DNA of 64,000 bases. Origin: CAWKMN01 sp963850765 (lineage in GTDB: Bacteria; Chloroflexota; Anaerolineae; Aggregatilineales; Aggregatilineaceae). The notes beneath the pieces were generated by a model. That model worked only from the letters and a program-made list of their open reading frames with translations, had not been told where the DNA came from and searched no databases. Both the position numbers and the translations under genes were made by a program. The stretch is taken from positions 124,001-188,000 of the forward strand of contig CAWKMN010000009.1 of assembly GCA_963850765.1 (NCBI GenBank), in the 5' to 3' direction. How positions within the stretch are numbered: position 1 is the stretch's first letter; each line of letters begins with the position of its first letter. Shown here one piece after another: positions 19,501-27,324 of the stretch.

Positions 19501-19533
19501 CCGGCCACGTCAATCACGCTGGCCGGTTTTATT
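19501..19533 (+). terminator. Rho-independent terminator of the response regulator
   Basis: CCGGCCA (19501-19507) pairs with TGGCCGG (19520-19526), followed by TTTTATTT. It lies 30 bases beyond the stop codon. Confidence 0.8.
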
Positions 19534-19681
19534 TCGGGAGCGGTCAGCAGTCAGCTTTCAGTAAAAACAAAAGCAAGAGCGCTGGACAAGGTCTTACCTG
19601 ACTGCTGAGCGATCCAACCCTGGCCCTAGCTTTTAGCTGACTGCTGATAGCTGGCTGATAGCTGAAAGCTGACAGCTATAC
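19534..19681. repeat. Family F words beside the tRNA
   Basis: AGCAGTCAGCTTTCAGT at about 19547, then TAGCTGACTGCTGATAGC, TGGCTGATAGCTGAAAGC and TGACAGCTA up to 19678, directly next to the 3' end of the tRNA gene. Confidence 0.6.
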
Positions 19682-19752
19682 TCAGGGGCAGGGATTCGAA
19701 CCCCAACTACCTGGTCCAAGGCCAGGCGTTCTGCCGGTTAAACTACCCCTGA
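19682..19752 (-). tRNA. tRNA-Gln (anticodon TTG)
   Basis: A complete 71-nt cloverleaf on the minus strand: acceptor TCAGGGG/CCCCTGA, D arm GTTT/GAAC, anticodon stem CCTGG/CCAGG with loop CCTTGGA, and T arm TGGGG/CCCTG with TTCGAAT. The anticodon at loop positions 3-5 is TTG, reading glutamine codons. G37 fits bacterial tRNA-Gln, but position 33 is C instead of the near-universal U. CCA is not encoded. It lies next to a small accessory cluster with an excisionase-like gene. Confidence 0.88.
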
Positions 19753-19762
19753 TCGACGTGCT

Positions 19763-19996
19763 TTAAATCAAAACTCGCCTCGCCACATGCGCGATCAAGA
19801 CCAGCGCGGCTGCTTTCGCCGCAACCGCCAGATGCAGCACCGATTGGGTCAGATGGGGGCGTGGGAGACGTGGACGATGATACGTCCAACGCATAATAAT
19901 GAGCGGCAAAAAGCCCAACAGGGCCACCAGAACGAGCTGTGCGATCTCAAACGAATGATTTAACAGCAACTCCCCATGATGGTTGTACCTTTCCAC
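19763..19996 (-). CDS. Small two-helix membrane protein, 77 aa (hypothetical)
   Basis: A short protein with two likely membrane helices (IAQLVLVALLGFLPLIIM and SVLHLAVAAKAAALVLI) separated by an Arg/Pro-rich loop (YHRPRLPRPHL). It resembles no family I know. It lies directly upstream of the tRNA gene on the same strand and could share its transcript. The clean hydrophobic pattern is the only evidence for coding. Confidence 0.45.
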   Translation of the reverse strand: MERYNHHGELLLNHSFEIAQLVLVALLGFLPLIIMRWTYHRPRLPRPHLTQSVLHLAVAAKAAALVLIAHVARRVLI

Positions 19997-20398
19997 TCAG
20001 GGGCAAAGCCCCGGCGAACGATCGAGTCCCCCAATTTCCACCACCGGCCGGATAAAGGGTCTGTGTGGGAAGCAGCCAACACCCAGTTGTCCGCACCTCA
20101 ATCTTCCCACACAGACCTCTCACACCCTCGCGGCCTGGTTGATTGTCTCAATTGATAACGTTCGGTACGTTCGGTCGTGCTGGCCCTTGCTTGTTCTCAG
20201 GCGGGCGACATCTCACAATACAGTCTCATCTCACCCGTCGCAGCGCCTGCTGTTTACACGTCCATCGGGCCTTAATCCGCTTCTGTCGGTTGGATACTGT
20301 TCGGTCGAGTGGCATTCGCCCCCTCCGACCGTGAATCACTTGGGAGGGTGACGAGTGCGAGGCGGCGCGTGTTCCGCTTGGCGTTGGTGCGATCCTCG
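19997..20398. ncRNA. Non-coding region with a perfect 14-bp hairpin; possible structured RNA
   Basis: No protein is convincing. GTCTGTGTGGGAAG (20059-20072) and CTTCCCACACAGAC (20103-20116) form a perfect 14-bp stem with a 30-base loop holding CAAC/GTTG; no T run follows on either strand, so it is not a terminator. Further on are tandem CGTTCGGTA/CGTTCGGTC and an inverted pair around 20300-20330. It may be a small RNA or the edge of an integrated element. I could not match it to a known RNA class. Confidence 0.3.
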
Positions 20399-20686
20399 TT
20401 AGTTGAGATCGAACCGGACATAACAGACCTCGCTTTCTAAACCGGCTGCGCCGGCTTCCGTCACATACTCACGTCTGGCTTTCAGTTCGGAGATGATTTC
20501 CTGGGCCGTGTAGATGACATCGTCCAGCCAGCCTACCATCTCTGCCGGGGCCATGGGTGAGTTGTCTTCCAATTCATTGGCGCAGACGGCATCGTGCAGG
20601 CTGTCGAGCGCGTTGAAGACCGTCTCAAACCATGCCGCGTCATACGGCGTGGTGAGCAGTAAATCGGTGGCTCGAAACTGGTTCAT
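20399..20686 (-). CDS. Hypothetical protein, 95 aa
   Basis: An acidic soluble protein, MNQFRATDLLLTTPYDAAWF at the start, with helical middle FNALDSLHDAVCANELED and EMVGWLDDVIYTAQEII. No family recognised. The ATG at 20686 follows GGGGAAG at a good distance. It is the last gene of a three-gene minus-strand cluster headed by an excisionase-like protein and has the look of an accessory or phage-derived gene. Confidence 0.6.
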   Translation of the reverse strand: MNQFRATDLLLTTPYDAAWFETVFNALDSLHDAVCANELEDNSPMAPAEMVGWLDDVIYTAQEIISELKARREYVTEAGAAGLESEVCYVRFDLN

Positions 20687-20806
20687 CGTACACTTCCCCT
20701 TTGCGGGTCAATACATGGTTTTTCGGGACTGACCTGGTGATTGCACCAGGCTGGCGGCTCCCCTGTGGTTACGTTCCCCGAAACGAAACGTAAACCGGGG
20801 CGTAGA

Positions 20807-20843
20807 ACCGGTTTTGGTCCCACGCCCCGGTGAGGGGTCTGGC
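20807..20843 (-). terminator. GC hairpin inside the accessory cluster
   Basis: CCGGGGCGT and ACGCCCCGG at about 20795-20830 form a 9-bp inverted repeat between the two small genes. No strong T run follows, so it may be a processing or weak termination site. Confidence 0.35.
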
Positions 20844-20864
20844 TGGTTGTCGCGGCAGAAAGCC

Positions 20865-21068
20865 CTAAATGCTGTCCTCCGCGCTCCATTTCTCATGAGA
20901 CCATATTCGGCTGTTAACGAACAACCCTGTCGGCAAACCATACCAGGCACGGTGTTCGGTGACGATACGCTCGGATTTGACGAATAACCCACGCAGCGCC
21001 GCTTGGTCGCCGGATGGGTCGTCTATCGTATTCAGTTCGCTTGGACTGCTCTGCGAACCGGGTATCAT
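20865..21068 (-). CDS. Hypothetical protein, 67 aa
   Basis: A small protein whose ATG (21068) directly follows the TAG of the excisionase-like gene, indicating translational coupling. It contains two similar pieces, RGLFVKSERIVTEH and TGLFVNSRIWSHEK, suggesting a short internal duplication, each perhaps a beta-strand plus turn. No known family. Its reality depends on the tight junction with the upstream gene. Confidence 0.5.
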   Translation of the reverse strand: MIPGSQSSPSELNTIDDPSGDQAALRGLFVKSERIVTEHRAWYGLPTGLFVNSRIWSHEKWSAEDSI

Positions 21069-21285
21069 CTACGCTTGCCTTTCTACTGCCGTCTTATGGA
21101 GCATCTCGACGATGCTGGAACCTTGAATAAACACCCGCCGCACCCCAAGGGGGCGGCTGACTCTGTAAATATCCCGCGTCAATGAGCTTCTTCAAGGTGC
21201 TGAGACTCACACCGAGGATCTCAGCCGCTTCTTGCCGGGAATATACGGCTCGTTCATTGATTGTTAACTTACCGCCGTTGGACAT
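21069..21285 (-). CDS. Excisionase/MerR-type helix-turn-helix DNA-binding protein (one frameshift)
   Basis: An about 71-residue DNA-binding protein of the excisionase (HTH_17) type. ATG 21285 follows AGGAG. The recognition part reads YSRQEAAEILGVSLSTLKKL, then IDAGYLQSQPP. There the frame must shift by one in a C run (about 21150) to give LGVRRVFIQGSSIVEMLH, the wing expected for the family, and it ends with AVERQA at 21069. The extra C is probably an error. It heads a three-gene cluster, has a strong promoter with an operator-like palindrome immediately upstream, and is near a tRNA gene, all as in small integrative elements; no integrase is visible. Confidence 0.75.
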
Positions 21286-21302
21286 TCCCACAACTCCTAT
21301 CA

Positions 21303-21338
21303 CTAGAACAGTCTAGCACGTCCATTGATGTCTGTCAA
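21303..21338 (-). promoter_or_regulatory. Promoter and operator-like palindrome of the excisionase-like gene
   Basis: On the minus strand TTGACA (21338-21333) and TAGACT (21315-21310) are separated by exactly 17 bases. The palindrome CTAGAACAGTCTAG (21303-21316), with perfect CTAGA/TCTAG arms, covers the -10 box. This is the arrangement expected for an autorepressed regulator. Confidence 0.65.
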
Positions 21339-22120
21339 CACCTAAATACCAGACTATGAACTAGTATGCAAGTTTTCTTATGGTTTTATAAGGGTCAGGA
21401 AGGGTCATGCCGAAAAAGGGGTTTTGAGTCATGAGTCATGAGTCTTGAGTTTTGAGTTGTGAGCTTCACTTCCCAACTATGGATTCCAGACTCATGGCTG
21501 GCGCGCTATCGTAGGGGCGGGTTAACAAACCCGCCCTCGTCCTGCTCGCCAAGCTGCCCCTGCTGCAACCAGCCGATTACGCCACCGGCTCCCCTCTCCG
21601 CGCGTGGCTGGTAGGGGGACGGTTCTTGACAGAAAGGTTGTTTACGGGGAAAACGTAGGGGCAACACAATGCACATTACCAATCAGATCCGGCCATACGA
21701 TGTAGGGGCGTGGGCTTGCCCCGCCCGGCAGGGGCGTATTGCAATACGTCCCTACAACAAACGGCTGCCGAATGATGTTGTCAAAGCGCATTGTGCCCTG
21801 TTCCATAAATATCGAGGCCGTTGTAGGGGCGGACCTCCGTGTCCGCCCGGTTGAGCGACGCTCAACTGTGCGACGAAGTCGCACCGGGAGCACACAGGGG
21901 TGCTCCCCTACACAATCACATTACCTGATCACTTATGGGATCGGGCAATTGGGTTGCCTAATTGGGGCAGGGCAAATCCCGCCCCTGCGAAGGTCACGAT
22001 TTAAACCGAACACGTCAAAAGTGTCTCCCCCTCTCCATCACACGGAGAGGGGACAAGGGGTGAGGCTGCTCTGATCGCTGACCGCTCTCTGTGGGACCGT
22101 GGGGTGAGGTAACTCAAAAC
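21339..22120. repeat. Repeat-filled intergenic region (families F, B, A, C, D)
   Basis: No gene is supported. In order: AT-rich DNA to 21420; F words (TGAGTCATGAGTCATGAGTC) at 21426-21465; a B palindrome at 21511-21537; part of a family-A hairpin at 21590-21612; a C palindrome variant at 21730-21755; an inverted D-family core at 21820-21914; family-A hairpin at 22026-22068; and F words from 22112 running into the stop of the next gene. Confidence 0.65.
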
Positions 22121-22975
22121 TCACAACTCACGACTTACAACTACGACTCTCTGGTCCATCCATCCCACCACATCCCGAAAAACCTGCTCCTGCTCCGGCT
22201 CGTTGTGGATTTCGTGATGCAGCCCCTCGTAAACCTTAATCGTCAGATCGGGCATGGCGCAGCGCGCGCGGATCACGTCCACCGCCGAGACATGGGCCAG
22301 CACGTCCGCACCGCCGTGCATCACCAGATAGGGCAGGCGCAGCTGGGGCAGCCCGTCGATGCAGCGATGAATCGCCTGCACCAGTGCGCTCAGAATGTTG
22401 AACGGCATCCGCCCATGGTACACCAGTGGATCGCGCTCATATGCCGCGACCACCGCCGGATCGCGCGAGACGCCCCGCGGCTCCAGTTTGATCAGACGCG
22501 CTCGTGGCATCAGGGCCATGACCGGCTTGAGGAGCGCCGACGCGGCTGCCGGGTGGATCCCCAGCGGCTTGAACGTCGTCCCGGTCGTGATCAGCCCCGC
22601 CAGATCGTCCTGGTAACGTTCCGCGAACAGCAGACCGATGATCGATCCCATGCTGTGCCCGTAGAGGAACACCGGCAGCGACGGATACTCGGCGCGGACC
22701 TGCTCAAAATAGGTGCGCAGATCGGCGGTGAACTCGTCAAAATCGGCCACCGACACCCGCTCGCCGCCCGACTGCCCGTGCCCCCGGTGATCGAGCGCAT
22801 AGAGAGCGTATCCGTGCGCGGTCAGGTACGCGGCGACGTGGGCATAACGCCCGGAATGTTCGCCGATCCCATGCGCGAGCAGGATCACGGCGCGCGGCGG
22901 ATCATCGGGGAGCCAGTGCTGCGTAAAGATCGCCACGTGGGATAGACCCGTGAATGATCCGGTGCGGTGCTGCAT
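22121..22975 (-). CDS. Alpha/beta hydrolase, monoacylglycerol lipase/lysophospholipase type
   Basis: A 284-residue cytoplasmic hydrolase of the serine-aminopeptidase S33/monoacylglycerol-lipase family, probably acting on lipid esters. Landmarks are AVILLAHGIGEHSGRYAHVA, the LDHRGHGQSGG loop, the nucleophile Ser in YGHSMGSIIG, Asp in MHGGADVLAHVSA and His in YEGLHHEIHNE. All three catalytic residues are present and length is normal. ATG 22975 gives the usual N terminus with TGSFTG. The last codons overlap F-type words. It stands alone. Confidence 0.92.
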   Translation of the reverse strand: MQHRTGSFTGLSHVAIFTQHWLPDDPPRAVILLAHGIGEHSGRYAHVAAYLTAHGYALYALDHRGHGQSGGERVSVADFDEFTADLRTYFEQVRAEYPSLPVFLYGHSMGSIIGLLFAERYQDDLAGLITTGTTFKPLGIHPAAASALLKPVMALMPRARLIKLEPRGVSRDPAVVAAYERDPLVYHGRMPFNILSALVQAIHRCIDGLPQLRLPYLVMHGGADVLAHVSAVDVIRARCAMPDLTIKVYEGLHHEIHNEPEQEQVFRDVVGWMDQRVVVVSREL

Positions 22976-23236
22976 AGGGATTCCTTTGGGGGTGCCGGGT
23001 AACAACGTGGCGCGCATTATACCCGATCAGCGCGGCTGGATCTTGCGAGCGTGTTGTCCCCTGAACGCGATCTTGAAGGGGCGTATCGCAATACGCCCCT
23101 ACAGGTTACGACAGATTTGCGGGATAGAGAATCCTACTTGGGCCTTATGCGAGTTGATTTTTTTTGGCTGGTCCCACCCCCTCTCTAACTTGGTTGGAGA
23201 GGGGGCCGGGGGGTGAGGCCGATCTGGCATAAGCCC
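22976..23236. repeat. Families C and A
   Basis: A family-C palindrome (GGGGCGTATCGCAATACGCC) lies at 23078-23101 and a family-A hairpin at 23175-23218, ending GGTGAGGCCGATCTGGCAT; nothing coding is seen. Confidence 0.6.
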
Positions 23237-24265
23237 CTACTTGCCCTTGTCCTTGCCGCCGCCCTGCGGATCCCCACCCTGCCCGATGCCCGGATTCGCG
23301 CCACCCTGTCCGGGTGAAATACCGCCGAGGCCAGGGGTTGGACCGTGGCCCGGTGGGGTGCGCGTAGGGCCACGCACGGAACCCCGCGCCCCCAGGCTGC
23401 CAGGGACCGGCGTGTGCAGCGGCACCGGTGTCCGGCTGATCGTCGGCGTCGGCTTGGGCGTGCGGGTTGGCGTCGGCGTCGGCGTGGGCGTCACAGTAGG
23501 TTCGGCCAGCGGATCGTCCGGATCAAAATCGGGGACGGTTCCTTCGGCCGCCAGTCGCGCCTGGATCGCCTGGTTGTCGTCGGCAATCTGAGCAAGCCGC
23601 TCGTGCGAGCGCGAGGCGGAGGCCAGCGGCACCGCTCGTTCGACCAGTTGCGCCTGCCGGTGTGCCAGCGTGGCCAATTGTGGATCAACTTCTGTCCGAT
23701 CGCCGTGGCCGCCGGCCAGCAGATCGAGCGCTCGATCCATCTCGTCCGATGCTTCTTCCAGCGCGCGCGGATAAAACTCACGCCGGTCCAGCAGAGTCTG
23801 GAACTCGTCCAGCCGCCGTTCCGCGAAGTCCGCGTGCAGGCCCGGCTCGCTCCCGGCCGGGGCCAGCGCCAGGCGGACGTCTTCGACCGCCCGTTTGACC
23901 GGATAAAGCTCATCGCCGGGCACACTGCTGGCCGATGCGCCCGTGACGCCGGTCATCGCCAGAATGACGACCAGCAGCGCCGCGGCGGCATAGCGCAGCA
24001 CCGGCACCCATGATCGCCGCGCCACCGGGCGTTGGATCGGGCGGGCCACCGGGTGATGGATCGCGGCAGTTCGCTGCCGGAGTCGCGCTTCAATCCGATC
24101 GAGCGCTGCATCCGACAGCCGTACCTCCGGGCCAAGCGCCAATTGGCGCGCCGCTTCGACCAGCGGATCGTCACCCCTTCCCAACACGGCGTTGGTGCCG
24201 GGGGGAAGGCTGCGATCAAGCTGCTCCATCAGCAGACGAATGTCGTTGTGGAAATCTTCGCTCAC
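23237..24265 (-). CDS. DUF5667-type membrane protein, likely partner of the ECF sigma factor
   Basis: A 342-residue protein with a cytoplasmic N-terminal part (residues 1-85), one membrane helix (YAAAALLVVILAMTGVTGA) and an outer helical DUF5667 domain recognised by GDELYPVKRAVEDVRLALAP and a four-helix pattern with FYPRALEEASDEMDRALDLL. The C-terminal about 110 residues are a Thr-Pro and Gly-Pro-rich tail ending GGGKDKGK. It overlaps the ECF sigma gene by four bases (ATGA), so the pair is translated together. By position it may be an anti-sigma factor, but no zinc motif is present, so that is inference only. Confidence 0.85.
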   Translation of the reverse strand: MSEDFHNDIRLLMEQLDRSLPPGTNAVLGRGDDPLVEAARQLALGPEVRLSDAALDRIEARLRQRTAAIHHPVARPIQRPVARRSWVPVLRYAAAALLVVILAMTGVTGASASSVPGDELYPVKRAVEDVRLALAPAGSEPGLHADFAERRLDEFQTLLDRREFYPRALEEASDEMDRALDLLAGGHGDRTEVDPQLATLAHRQAQLVERAVPLASASRSHERLAQIADDNQAIQARLAAEGTVPDFDPDDPLAEPTVTPTPTPTPTRTPKPTPTISRTPVPLHTPVPGSLGARGSVRGPTRTPPGHGPTPGLGGISPGQGGANPGIGQGGDPQGGGKDKGK

Positions 24266-24843
24266 GATAATTTCCCACGAATATAATGGCGGCTGGCTTT
24301 GTCGGTGCCCAGCAGCCCGGCCAGTTTCTTCAGGGCGCGGTGTTGGGCGGTTGCGATCGCTCGCGTACTCTTGTGTAGGATCTGCGCCACTTCGTCATGG
24401 CTTTTGCGCTCGACGAAGCGCAGGATCAGAATGGTCTGGTATTCGTCGCTCAGTTGGCCCAGTGCCCTGCTGAGCGCTTCGAGTTCCTCGCGCTGCTGAA
24501 TGCCCAGTTCGAGCGGTGTTTGCATACTCCGCGTCACGCTGTCCGGTATGGTATCCGCCGGCTGCTCACGGGCCGCGCGCCGGTAATGATCTGCGACCCG
24601 CGCGGCGGCGATACGATACAACCAGGCTTCAAACGGCGCGCCGGTGATACGGTAGCGGGGCAGCCCTTCGACCATCTGCAAAAAGACCTCCGCCGTCAGG
24701 TCTTCGATGGCGGCGCTGTCCGACACCCGGTAGCCCACATAATGCGTAATCGCCTGGACGTGGCGTCGATAGAGTTGGGCTACCGCGTCTTCATCGCCCT
24801 TTTGGGCGCGCTCGATGAGGGCCTGGTCGGATAGTTCGGTCAT
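24262..24843 (-). CDS. ECF-type RNA polymerase sigma factor
   Basis: A 193-residue sigma-70 family member with region 2 (about residues 22-95, core DLTAEVFLQMVEGLPRY and FEAWLYRIAAARVADHYRR) and region 4 (about 125-180, LSDEYQTILILRFVERKS and the helix-turn-helix HDEVAQILHKSTRAIATAQH). Regions 1.1 and 3 are absent, as in the extracytoplasmic group. ATG 24843. It is the first gene of an operon with the overlapping DUF5667 protein. The target promoters cannot be told from this window. Confidence 0.95.
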   Translation of the reverse strand: MTELSDQALIERAQKGDEDAVAQLYRRHVQAITHYVGYRVSDSAAIEDLTAEVFLQMVEGLPRYRITGAPFEAWLYRIAAARVADHYRRAAREQPADTIPDSVTRSMQTPLELGIQQREELEALSRALGQLSDEYQTILILRFVERKSHDEVAQILHKSTRAIATAQHRALKKLAGLLGTDKASRHYIRGKLS

Positions 24844-24983
24844 AGCTCACAGGGTACATGTTTTCCGCTACCTTCAGACTATACCCAATTTACGCCCAAT
24901 GCGAAATTCAGCCGGGCCCACCCCCTGGCGCGGCGGGTAGGCCCTGTACAAAGATGGTAAGGTACTGAGTTCCGAAAGGCGAG
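24844..24983. other. Spacer upstream of the sigma factor operon
   Basis: Short non-coding interval between the TSP3 gene stop and the sigma gene start; contains the AT-rich TATACCCAATTTACG (about 24889) that may form part of the sigma operon promoter. No repeat family is present here. Confidence 0.4.
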
Positions 24984-26212
24984 TTATTTCTTGCCGCCGC
25001 CCTTAGCTGGCTTAGGTGGCTTAGGTGGCTTAACCTTCTTGCCCTTCTTCTCTTTTTGTTCCTTCTTGTCCTGTCCCGGCGGCGTCTTCCCGGCGTCTTC
25101 ATCCTCTTCGCCGACTTCCTCGTCGCCCGACTTCTTATTCTTGCCCGAGATCACGCGGCCCGGCGCTAAGTCGCTGCCCTTGACATCGTAAAATTTCTTG
25201 ATTGCGCCCCAACCCATGCCATCGGTCCTCATGGCGAGAACGTCTTCATAGGTGGTGCCGTCACCGAGGGCTTCCGCTATGAGCAGCGCGCGGCCGATCT
25301 CACCGATACCGTTACCTTCGCAGCGGTACCCGGCCAGATCTTCATAGGGGACGCCAAATTCATCCGAGAAAATGGTGAGCACCGGGTGGCCTTCACGATC
25401 GCAGCCGCCGGTCTCTTCGTCTTCGCTGTTGTCCTCGTCATCGCAGGCATCACCCAGGTCGTCACCGTCCGCGTCCGCCTGATCAGCATTTGCCACCGAT
25501 GGGCAGTTGTCTTCGACATCGACCACGCCATCGCCATCCGCATCCAAGTCCAGGTCGCAGGCATCGCCCAGGCCATCGCCATCCGCGTCAAGCTGGTCCT
25601 CGTTGGGATCCAGATCGCAGTTGTCGACGTCGTCGATCACGCCGTCTTCATCGGTATCGTCTTCGCAGGCATCCCCGATGAGATCGCCATCTGTGTCAAG
25701 CTGATCCAGATTCGCGACCAGTGGGCAGTTATCCACATCATCCAGAACGGTGTCACCGTCGGCGTCTAATTCGCAGGCATCGCCCACGCCGTCAGCATCC
25801 TCGTCCGCCTGATCAGGATTGGCGACCAGCGGGCAGTTATCGTCCTCGTCCGGCACGTCATCTTCATCTTCATCAACGATCGGTTCCTCTTGCTCGCATG
25901 CCGCCGGGTCTGCGGAGATTTCCAGTGAAATCGCCTGGAGGGTCTCGCTCGTCAGGTAGGTCCCGGTGATGAACACACAATCGCCGACCGCCAGCCCGGA
26001 TGGGTTAAAAGCGGAGGCCGGGGCTACGGTCACACCGCCGATGATAATGTCTCCGTCCAGTAATTCGACTTCGCCGTAAATCCGACCACCAGCTCGACCG
26101 CGTCCTCGTCCGGTTCATCGTCCTGTGCACGCGCGGGCACATCGACGTTGAAGAGCAGACCAGTCACCAACACGAGCAGCAAACTCAAACCAAATAAACG
26201 TTTACCAAACAT
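24984..26212 (-). CDS. Secreted thrombospondin type-3 repeat protein with Lys-rich tail (one frameshift)
   Basis: A secreted, calcium-binding surface protein. ATG 26212 is chosen because GAGGAGG precedes it; a signal peptide (LFGLSLLLVLVTGLLFNV, cleavage near ARA-QDD) follows. A small beta domain comes next (IYGEVELLDGDIIIGGV, DUF5666-like), then about six thrombospondin type-3 units with calcium-loop motifs such as DADGDGLGDACDLD and NCPLVANPDQ. A helical module follows (YEDVLAMRTDGMGWGAIKKF), and then a Lys/Pro-rich tail ending AKGGGKK. The frame changes near 26083; one missing base joins ELVV to RIYGEV, probably an error. The same helical motif GMGWG and Lys-rich tails are typical of envelope proteins encoded near DUF5667 genes, an inference from experience. 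Confidence 0.82.
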
Positions 26213-26576
26213 AGAAAACAACCTCCTCGGTAGGGTTAACTCTTATTCACTAAACCGGGGTGTTGCCCTGAAGCTTACTGGTACGTTGGTCATAGACCCG
26301 TTATCACGCGCAGCGCATCGTAACGGAGCAGGGGAGGTTGAAGTCCTCTCTCCACGTGTGGAGAGGGGATTGAGGGGCTTTCAGGGGTAGGTTTTTAATA
26401 AATCAGCGCTGCGTGCTCGTTGACCCCTCCCTAAATCCCTCCCCGTAAACGGAGAGGGACTTCCGACGCGCCCCTTTCTCCGCGTGCGGGGAAAGGGGGT
26501 GGGGGATAGGGGTAAACCATGCCCAGCACCAAGCATAAAAAACCTGCCCCTGAAAGGAGGGGGGCGGGGGGTGAGG
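26213..26576. repeat. Family A repeat tract
   Basis: Three family-A hairpins lie at about 26345-26380, 26424-26515 and 26545-26575, the last running into the stop of the heme-binding gene. Confidence 0.6.
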
Positions 26577-27101
26577 TTAACGGTCCTGGTTTTCCTTCAC
26601 CATCTGGACCAGCCCTTCGATCAACTGCTCTCGTTCCGTATCGCTCAACCTCGCATCAGGATTCGCCAGCCGGTACGTGCCGGGCGGCATCGCCCCGCTG
26701 CGGATCTCGTCCTCGATGCGCTCGCTCAGCGTTTTGGGCGGGAACGGTTCGTTGGGATCCACATAGTCATCGTCGGCATGCCGGTCCCAATCGGAGAAGT
26801 CGAGCGCCTCGCGCCCCTGCTGCACATCGTACCAGATCATCCAGCTCATCGGCGCGATCCGGCTGTACCACGGCCACTCGGTCTCGTTGCTGTGGCAGTC
26901 GAAGCAGGCGGTCCGCGCCATGTTAAGCGTTTCCGCCGACGACCATACCGGCTCGCGCTGGATGGGCGGGTTGTCGCGCCCCACGGGGATTATCTGGATC
27001 GCGCCGAATACCACGATCACCAGCACGGCGTTGATCGCCGCCGCCCGGAGCCACCAGCGGCGGTCCGGCAGTCGGTCAGGGGGAGAAAAGAGCGTTTTCA
27101 A
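26577..27101 (-). CDS. Membrane-anchored heme-binding domain protein (cytochrome-like)
   Basis: A 174-residue protein with one N-terminal membrane helix (AAINAVLVIVVFGAIQIIPV) and an outer haem-binding domain of the Haem_bd family. The c-type motif is CFDCH (in MARTACFDCHSNETEWPWYS), preceded by WSSAETLN and followed by the conserved SWMIWYDVQQGREALDFSDW. The C-terminal MPPGTYRLANPDARLSDTER carries the probable distal ligand region. It would take part in electron transfer or sensing outside the membrane. It stands alone between repeat tracts. Confidence 0.88.
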   Translation of the reverse strand: MKTLFSPPDRLPDRRWWLRAAAINAVLVIVVFGAIQIIPVGRDNPPIQREPVWSSAETLNMARTACFDCHSNETEWPWYSRIAPMSWMIWYDVQQGREALDFSDWDRHADDDYVDPNEPFPPKTLSERIEDEIRSGAMPPGTYRLANPDARLSDTEREQLIEGLVQMVKENQDR

Positions 27102-27324
27102 CCGAACCTCGCATGAAAACGTTAACAGTCGATAGTGACAGTAAACAGTAATCAGTCTTCAGTCAACTTTCCCGCTCCATTCACCGGAGCACGGCCAAGT
27201 TGCCGACCGTCTCCCCCTCTCCGCGCGTGGCAATCGTGCGGAGCACGCCGGGGGGCGGGGGGTGAGGTAAATTAACTGAGAACTGCTTACTGTTAACTGT
27301 AAACTGAAAGGCGCCAAATTGCCC
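27102..27324. repeat. Families F and A
   Basis: F words (TAACAGTCGATAGTGACAGT) begin at 27121, a family-A hairpin lies at 27208-27271, and further F words (AACTGCTTACTGTTAACTGT) at 27278-27308 precede the stop of the MFS gene. Confidence 0.6.

Noticed and set aside
21426..21465. Short regular repeats as a CRISPR array
   Set aside because: Units are 7-10 bases without unique spacers, and no cas genes are present.
23237..24265. Zinc-binding anti-sigma factor
   Set aside because: No HxxxCxxC motif is present; an anti-sigma role rests on gene order only.
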